Assembly: GCA_964479535.1 (NCBI GenBank) | Contig: CAYZMM010000003.1 | Location: forward strand, 186,001 to 250,000 | Direction of reading: 5' to 3' | DNA: 64,000 nucleotides | DNA from: S015-6 sp964479535 | GTDB taxonomy: Bacteria; Desulfobacterota; DSWW01 | Shown: positions 59,426 to 64,000 of the stretch, piece by piece | How positions within the stretch are numbered: position 1 is the stretch's first letter | How the letters are laid out: each line of letters starts with the position of its first letter | Position numbers and translations under genes: made by a program | Notes under the pieces: model-generated | What the model saw: only the letters and a program-made list of their open reading frames with translations | The model's database searches: none | Told to the model about the DNA's origin: nothing

Positions 59426-59483
59426 TGTACCGCATATGCACACACACCACACCCCCACACGCTTTCTGTACCTTATGAACACA
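59426..59483. promoter_or_regulatory. Operator pair upstream of FKBP promoter
   Basis: TGTAC-CGCATAT-GCACA at 59426-59442 and TGTAC-CTTATGA-ACACA at 59467-59483, 41 bases apart. The rest of the 59260-59798 gap contains the promoter and a 12-bp tandem repeat; no gene is evident. Confidence 0.73.
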
Positions 59484-59690
59484 CCCCTCCCCCAGGGTTT
59501 GAGAAAGGGCAGCCCTCGATTCAAAGACCCGCATGTTCGCAGGCATTTCGGCCGGGCATCCTCCTGGTTGATCTTCACAGATACGTGCTTCGAAGGGGCT
59601 TTCTTGTTCTTGGGTACGGTGATCTAAGGCGGATACAGGATACTCCTCGTCAAAGAGCCGCCCTGAGAGGGCGACGGGCTCAGAACCGTG

Positions 59691-59714
59691 TCGGACCGAT
59701 CTTCGGACCGATCT
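59691..59714. repeat. 12-bp tandem direct repeat
   Basis: TCGGACCGATCT occurs twice without gap at 59691-59702 and 59703-59714, in the non-coding stretch between the aldehyde dehydrogenase stop and the FKBP operators. Meaning unknown; slippage duplication is likely. Confidence 0.7.
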
Positions 59715-59798
59715 TGGGTTGTATCGTACGGGATGCACACTGTCCTCCTTTCAGCCCGTTTCGTGCTGTCGAGAAATCTTCCGTCCTGCGCTCGCTTC

Positions 59799-61277
59799 TC
59801 ACAGCTGAATACAGACCGCTTTCTTCTCCGTATAGAGTTCAATTGCGTCATGTCCCATTTCCCGGCCCCATCCGGACTGCTTGTACCCGCCAAAAGGAAG
59901 GGCCGCGTCGAATATGTTGTAGCAGTTGATCCACACCGTGCCTGCGCGGATCTTCGCCGCCAGGCGATGCGCGGTGCGTACGTCCTTTGTCCAGATGCCC
60001 GCAGCCAGGCCGTATACGGTGTCGTTGGCCAGGGCCTCGATTTCGTCGAGATTCTTGTACGGCGTCGCCGTGACGACCGGACCGAAAATCTCCTCCTGTT
60101 CGATCTTCATGTCCCTCCGGGTGTTGGTGATCACCGTCGGCTCCACGAAATAGCCTTTCTCTCCCATCCTGTGCCCCCCCACCACCACCTTCGCTCCCTC
60201 CTGAAGACCGGAATCCAGGTAACCGCATACACGGTGGAGCTGCTCTCTCGAGACGAGGGGACCCATCTGGGTCATCGGGTCCATTCCCGGGCCGACGCGG
60301 ATCCTGGATGCGTGATCCGCCACCCCTTCGACCACCCGATCGAAGATGCGCTGATCCACGAAGAGGCGGGACCCGGCGCAACAGCACTGTCCGTGGTTGA
60401 AGAAGATCGCATTGGCTGCTCCCGGCACGGCAACCTCCAGGTCCGCATCGTGAAAGACGATATTGGGCGACTTGCCGCCCAGTTCCAGGGAGACCTTCTT
60501 CAAGTTGCCCTGCGCCGCCTGCAGGATCAGCTTGCCGACCTCGGTCGAGCCGGTGAAAGCCACCTTGTCCACGTCCGGGTGTGCAGCCAGCGCGGCCCCC
60601 GCCGTTTCTCCGTATCCGGGCACGATGTTCACCACCCCATCCGGGAAGCCGGCTTCCTGGATCAGCTCCCCGAGACGAAGCGAGGTGAGGGGCGTCTGCT
60701 CCGCCGGTTTCAGGACGACCGTGCAGCCTGAGGCGAGAGCCGGCCCCAGTTTCCAGGCGGCCATGAGGAGCGAGAAGTCCCAGGGAATGATCTGCCCCAC
60801 CACTCCGACCGGCTCACGCACGGTGTAGGCGTGGTACCGGCTTTCCGGCGCATACGGTACGGATATGGGGATCGTGTTCCCTTCGATCTTCGTTGCCCAG
60901 CCCGCCATGTATCGGAACATGTCCACGGCGAGCGGAACGTCTGCGACCCGCGACACCGTGATCGGCTTTCCGTTGTCAAGGGTCTCCAGCTGTGCGAACT
61001 CCTCGAGGTGCTCCTCCATCATGTCGGCGAGCTTCCAGAGAAGACGACCGCGCTCGGACGGCGTCATCCTGGGCCAGGGACCGTCTTCGAAAGCCTTTCG
61101 GGCCGCCTTCACGGCCTGGTCGATGTCTTCCTCGACGCCCTCTGCCACCTGGGTGATGACTTCGTCCGTGGCCGGATCGTATGTGGGAAAGGTCATGCCC
61201 GAGATCGAGTCGATCCACTCGCCCCCGACCAGCAGTTTTTTCGGCCTGGACATGAACCCCTTCACGGGCTCTACCAT
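59799..61277 (-). CDS. NAD(P)-dependent aldehyde dehydrogenase
   Basis: 492 residues of the betaine/general aldehyde dehydrogenase class. PWDFSLLMAAWKLGPALASG near residue 160 is the cofactor entry, FTGSTEVGKLI near 240, catalytic glutamate in VSLELGGKSPNIVF near 262 and catalytic cysteine in NHGQCCCAGSRLFV near 296; EEIFGPVV near 395. Substrate not determined. There is no obvious sigma-54 promoter upstream; it lies beyond a 317-base gap from spoVR on the same strand. Confidence 0.94.
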   Translation of the reverse strand: MVEPVKGFMSRPKKLLVGGEWIDSISGMTFPTYDPATDEVITQVAEGVEEDIDQAVKAARKAFEDGPWPRMTPSERGRLLWKLADMMEEHLEEFAQLETLDNGKPITVSRVADVPLAVDMFRYMAGWATKIEGNTIPISVPYAPESRYHAYTVREPVGVVGQIIPWDFSLLMAAWKLGPALASGCTVVLKPAEQTPLTSLRLGELIQEAGFPDGVVNIVPGYGETAGAALAAHPDVDKVAFTGSTEVGKLILQAAQGNLKKVSLELGGKSPNIVFHDADLEVAVPGAANAIFFNHGQCCCAGSRLFVDQRIFDRVVEGVADHASRIRVGPGMDPMTQMGPLVSREQLHRVCGYLDSGLQEGAKVVVGGHRMGEKGYFVEPTVITNTRRDMKIEQEEIFGPVVTATPYKNLDEIEALANDTVYGLAAGIWTKDVRTAHRLAAKIRAGTVWINCYNIFDAALPFGGYKQSGWGREMGHDAIELYTEKKAVCIQL

Positions 61278-61365
61278 GATGAACCTCCTTCTTTTATGGA
61301 TAAGGTACCCTGCAAGGCACGCTGACTATCGGGACGAAACGTCCTTGCTGTCCCACATCTTTTCG

Positions 61366-61557
61366 ATGGTGGCGCAGATTGAAACGATTCCCGTGGTGTA
61401 TGTGAGGAAGCCCTGGACCCAGGGCATGGCGGAAGACATGCTATACATCTCGGACAGGCTCACTCGACTCAGCGAAGAGTGGAAGAGAACCGATCAGGGG
61501 AGGATAGAGGCTGCAGAGGAGAGAATCCATCTTCTTGGCCGTACCGAGAGAAGCTAG
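61366..61557 (+). CDS. Possible small protein, low confidence
   Basis: A 63-codon frame on the plus strand between the two reverse genes, reading IETIPVVYVRKPWTQGMAED then a helical, charged end (LTRLSEEWKRTDQGRIEAAE). No ribosome site is evident and codon third positions are less GC-rich than neighbours. It fits no family I know. The remaining part of the gap 61278-61594 shows no promoter or repeat. Confidence 0.25.
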   Translation: MVAQIETIPVVYVRKPWTQGMAEDMLYISDRLTRLSEEWKRTDQGRIEAAEERIHLLGRTERS

Positions 61558-61594
61558 CCCTGCGCGTTGTACGAAGCCCTGCATGGAACCGCCG

Positions 61595-63076
61595 TCACGT
61601 ACGGGTCTCCTCGCTGCCGTCGTACCTGTAGACGACCTCTTCGCCCTTCACGACGGAAGCAAGGTGGACCGGGCGACCCCACAGATAGAAGATCGCTTCC
61701 ATCGTCTTGCGGCGATACTCATCGTCCAGTTCGATCCCTTCATAGGCGTGCTTCAGATACAGCTCCCGCCTCCCCTTGTAATCCCCGTCCTCTACCCGTA
61801 CCACGGGGATTCCGAAGTTGCTCAGATACGCCACGAGCATGTTCTTCACCGCCCTCCAGTCACGGTCCTGCACCGCGTACTGGATCTCGCCGTTCAGGTT
61901 CCGTCCCTGATAGAGGTAGAGCTCGAGACGCTCCACGAGTTCTCTGGTGAGGAAGGCCTCGACGAAGAAGCGATCCGTGTACCCCTGTCTGACTTCGAGC
62001 ATCTTCGCTCTTCCCTGCCCCAGTTCCAGGTCCCACTTCTCTCGCTCGCGAGGGTCCTCACACTCCTCCCATTCCCGACCGAACCGTCCCTTGTTCCATC
62101 GTTCCTCGATATCCTCGAAGATCTTCAAACCCACGAGATACGGATTGATCGTGCGGGGGTTGGGTGCGAGGACCTGTGCGTTGCAGTAGTTGTACGCCCC
62201 GTGCTCTTCGCTGCTGAGGTGCCCTTCCTCGAAGAGGCGGTCCATGATTCGCATGTGCCAGTAGGCCGCCCACCCCTCGTTCATGATCTTCGTACGTCTC
62301 TGGGGAAGAAAGCAGAGCGATTGCTCCCGGAGGACCGACAGGACGTCCGTCTCCCATTCCTCCAGCGGCTTCGGAGAGTGGCTGAGGATGTACAGGAGCA
62401 GGTCCCGTTCCGGCCTCTCCGGCCTCCTACGGACCGGAGAACCCTGTTCCGGTCCCTTCGACTCCTCCGGCGGCTCCTTTCTCGGCAGGAGCTCGGAATA
62501 GGGGGGTCCTTTCGGCGGTTCCTCCTGACGATTCGCCTCCCGCCGACCTTTCCGCTTCTCGAAGATCTCGCTCGTCAGGCCCTCCGGATCCACATTCAAC
62601 TCGATGCTGAGTCCCGCATCGATCAAACGCTCCACCCGCTCCGTACCCTCCTCTTTCTCGTACGCCTGAAACCGCAGCGCGCTGGACGCGGCCGAAGGAA
62701 GCATGTCACGCCGCGTGGCCTTGAAGTGGAAATTGTTCTTCATGAAATCGTTGTGGCCGTAGACGTGTGCCATGACCATGACCTGTACGGGCAGGGAGTT
62801 CGTGTTCATCAGATAGGCGCGGCTCGGGTCGGAGTTCAGAACCACCTCATACGGGATGCCCAGTCCATGTTCGTACCGGGTCCTCGCCTCTTCGTAATCC
62901 CGGCCGAAGGACCAGTGAGAGAAGTTGACCGGGAAGCGGTAGGCCATGATCTCGAGCATCTTCTGGGCCGGCACGACGTCGAATTCCTGCTCGAAGAAAT
63001 CGAGGCCGAATTCCCGTGCAAGTCCCTGGATCTTTTCGTCGAACCAGGCCAGACGGTCCAGGGTGGCATTCAACAT
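61595..63076 (-). CDS. SpoVR-family protein (YcgB-like)
   Basis: 493 residues. FPVNFSHWSFGRDYEEARTRY near residue 50, YEVVLNSDPSRAYLMNTNSL near 77 and VYGHNDFMKNNFHF near 108 are classic SpoVR motifs; C-terminal YCNAQVLAPNPRTINPYLVG near 305 is also conserved. An acidic-basic insert with repeated KGPP-like residues lies near 185-220. In many bacteria SpoVR travels with PrkA kinase and a DUF444 protein as a starvation module. Function is unknown biochemically. It follows the DUF444 gene by 18 bases. Confidence 0.94.
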   Translation of the reverse strand: MLNATLDRLAWFDEKIQGLAREFGLDFFEQEFDVVPAQKMLEIMAYRFPVNFSHWSFGRDYEEARTRYEHGLGIPYEVVLNSDPSRAYLMNTNSLPVQVMVMAHVYGHNDFMKNNFHFKATRRDMLPSAASSALRFQAYEKEEGTERVERLIDAGLSIELNVDPEGLTSEIFEKRKGRREANRQEEPPKGPPYSELLPRKEPPEESKGPEQGSPVRRRPERPERDLLLYILSHSPKPLEEWETDVLSVLREQSLCFLPQRRTKIMNEGWAAYWHMRIMDRLFEEGHLSSEEHGAYNYCNAQVLAPNPRTINPYLVGLKIFEDIEERWNKGRFGREWEECEDPREREKWDLELGQGRAKMLEVRQGYTDRFFVEAFLTRELVERLELYLYQGRNLNGEIQYAVQDRDWRAVKNMLVAYLSNFGIPVVRVEDGDYKGRRELYLKHAYEGIELDDEYRRKTMEAIFYLWGRPVHLASVVKGEEVVYRYDGSEETRT

Positions 63077-63094
63077 GGGGGCTCCCTCCCATCG

Positions 63095-64000
63095 TCAACG
63101 AAAGGTTCTGTCCTTCTTCAGGAACTCCCTCACCGCAGGGTAGACGTGCTCTTTCCTCTTCAGAATCACTCCGGCAAACGGCAGCGACGGATCCTTGCTC
63201 GCCACCGAGAGGAAGCCGTCCTGGCTCACCGAGTCCCTCTTGAGCTGGAACTCCCCCACAAAGGTCGTCATCAGATTCGAGAGATCGTAGAGACCTGTCT
63301 GGATCTCTGCGTAGCCCATCATGTTCACGCCCAGTTCCATCAGCCTGCGCGCAGCCGCCACGGCCCGGTCCGGCTCGAAATCCTCGCCGTCCGAGAAATG
63401 GAATCCGTAGACGTTCCATTTCGAAGACGGGTATTCCGTCTGGACGAGGTAGCTGGCCATGTCATAGGCCGAGCGACAAAAGGTGCCCCCGCTCTCCCCT
63501 TTGTGAAAGAAGGTTTCCTCATCCACGAGCCGGGCTTCCGTGGTGTGCGCAATGAACCGGATCTCGACCGTCCTGTAGATCTGGCGAAGGGACTCGACGA
63601 GCCAGAAGAAGAAAGACCGCGCCAGGTACTTCTTCGTAGTGCCCATGCTCCCGGACACATCCATCATTGCAAGAACGGCTGCATGGGACTGCGTTTCCAC
63701 GTCCTGTTCCGGAATTCTGTAGCGGAGGTCCTCGTCGAAGAGGTAGGTGACCGGACCTCTTCCCCTTTCTTCCTCAATCGTGTCGCCATCGACACGCACG
63801 AGCATCCGCTTGGCCCCAAGCAGGTCGCCCTTCGCTTCGGAGAGCGCCTTTCGGCACTCCTCCTCAGAGGCCCCGGTCTCGCGCATCAACTCCGCCACGA
63901 AACTCGCCTCCCGCTTGATCGCCTCTTTCACCGTTCGCTTCTTGTCGAGATGGGCGGCCAGTCCCTTCTTCTCGATATCTTCGAACTTCCATCCACGGGG
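63095..64000 (-). CDS. DUF444/YeaH-YhbH-family protein, 5' end beyond the window
   Basis: The frame is open to the window edge, so the N-terminus is incomplete; about 301 codons are seen. YLFDEDLRYRIPEQDVETQS leads into a von Willebrand A-like domain with VLAMMDVSGSMGTTKKYLA near codon 118 (MIDAS DxSGS), RFIAHTTEARLVDEETFFHK, and KWNVYGFHFSDGEDFEPDRA. Before this lies an extra segment, VAELMRETGASEEECRKALS and onward, that looks like a UBA/TS-N helical domain. The partner kinase PrkA is probably just upstream, outside the window. In enterics the prkA-yeaH pair is stress-induced, with sigma-54 involved. Confidence 0.88.
   Translation of the reverse strand, partial: PRGWKFEDIEKKGLAAHLDKKRTVKEAIKREASFVAELMRETGASEEECRKALSEAKGDLLGAKRMLVRVDGDTIEEERGRGPVTYLFDEDLRYRIPEQDVETQSHAAVLAMMDVSGSMGTTKKYLARSFFFWLVESLRQIYRTVEIRFIAHTTEARLVDEETFFHKGESGGTFCRSAYDMASYLVQTEYPSSKWNVYGFHFSDGEDFEPDRAVAAARRLMELGVNMMGYAEIQTGLYDLSNLMTTFVGEFQLKRDSVSQDGFLSVASKDPSLPFAGVILKRKEHVYPAVREFLKKDRTFR

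Noticed and set aside
61300..61345. Sigma-54-like element before aldehyde dehydrogenase (GCGTGCCTTGCA on the minus strand)
   Set aside because: The -12 TTGCA is present but the GG of the -24 box is not at the required distance, and no operator lies nearby.
1..64000. tRNA, rRNA, CRISPR arrays, prophage or complete insertion sequences
   Set aside because: Looked for by eye on both strands; no cloverleaf-like TTCGANNC blocks, spaced repeats or transposase frames were convincing. Short or diverged RNAs could be missed without a covariance search.

Overview
This 64 kb window is GC-rich, densely coded bacterial chromosome, with many ATGA/GTGA start-stop overlaps. The gene content is that of an anaerobe or microaerobe able to respire nitrate: B12-dependent ribonucleotide reductase, superoxide reductase with a minimal SufBC system, membrane nitrate reductase, archaeal-type phosphoglycerate mutase and ADP-forming acetyl-CoA synthetase. 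Together with very heavy use of sigma-54 this fits a deltaproteobacterial-type lineage, but that placement is an inference. No rRNA, tRNA, CRISPR array, prophage or transposase gene was seen.

Layout. 0-7.6 kb: antiporter end, a reverse operon for superoxide reductase, SufC, SufB and NrdJ, an NCS2 permease, an unknown protein and a NUDIX hydrolase. 7.7-12 kb: reverse operon behind an osmC remnant (zinc-ribbon protein, two exported proteins, exported Pcm, membrane spermidine-synthase-like protein). 12.3-18.1 kb: lipoprotein, glycine-betaine-type ABC transporter with fused permease/binding protein, ApgM, BBE-type flavoenzyme. 18.2-28 kb: narGHJI-narK, a radical SAM protein and ArfB. 28-39 kb: UspA, nuclease-family protein, RND efflux genes, an AKR/site-2 protease/nicotinamidase operon, LigA and an Slp-like lipoprotein. 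39-44 kb: several gutted or frameshifted genes (CopA, CorC, ADP-forming acetyl-CoA synthetase, DRTGG protein, UPF0182). 44-51 kb: ferritin-like protein, Rieske-flavoprotein, receiver protein, metallopeptidase with ATP-grasp ligase, lipoprotein-sorting protein. 51-64 kb: sigma-70 factor, aconitase, MscS channel, ECF sigma, HPF with cold-shock tail, FKBP isomerase, aldehyde dehydrogenase, SpoVR and DUF444 protein.

The most striking feature is regulatory. Fifteen good sigma-54 promoters (TGGCAY-type -24 element, N4, TTGCW -12 element), plus one weaker candidate, lie in intergenic regions. Nearly all have one or two copies of a 17-bp palindrome, TGTRC-N7-GCACA, 59-108 bp upstream. When paired, the palindromes are mostly 31 or 40-41 bp apart (3 or 4 helical turns). 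In four places one operator block sits between two diverging sigma-54 promoters. The controlled genes look like one stress or stationary-phase programme: UspA, OsmC, superoxide reductase/Suf/NrdJ, ferritin-like protein, Rieske-flavoprotein, LigA, FKBP-HPF, lipoproteins, receiver protein and nitrate reductase. I read this as a sigma-54 general-stress regulon run by a single enhancer-binding protein encoded outside the window.

A second theme is damage. Between 31.7 and 43.5 kb at least six genes lack internal or terminal segments at abrupt joins, and two more carry a one-base excess in a G or C run. An osmC remnant at 12.0 kb shows the same pattern. This is either assembly collapse plus homopolymer error or real gene decay; raw reads would decide.
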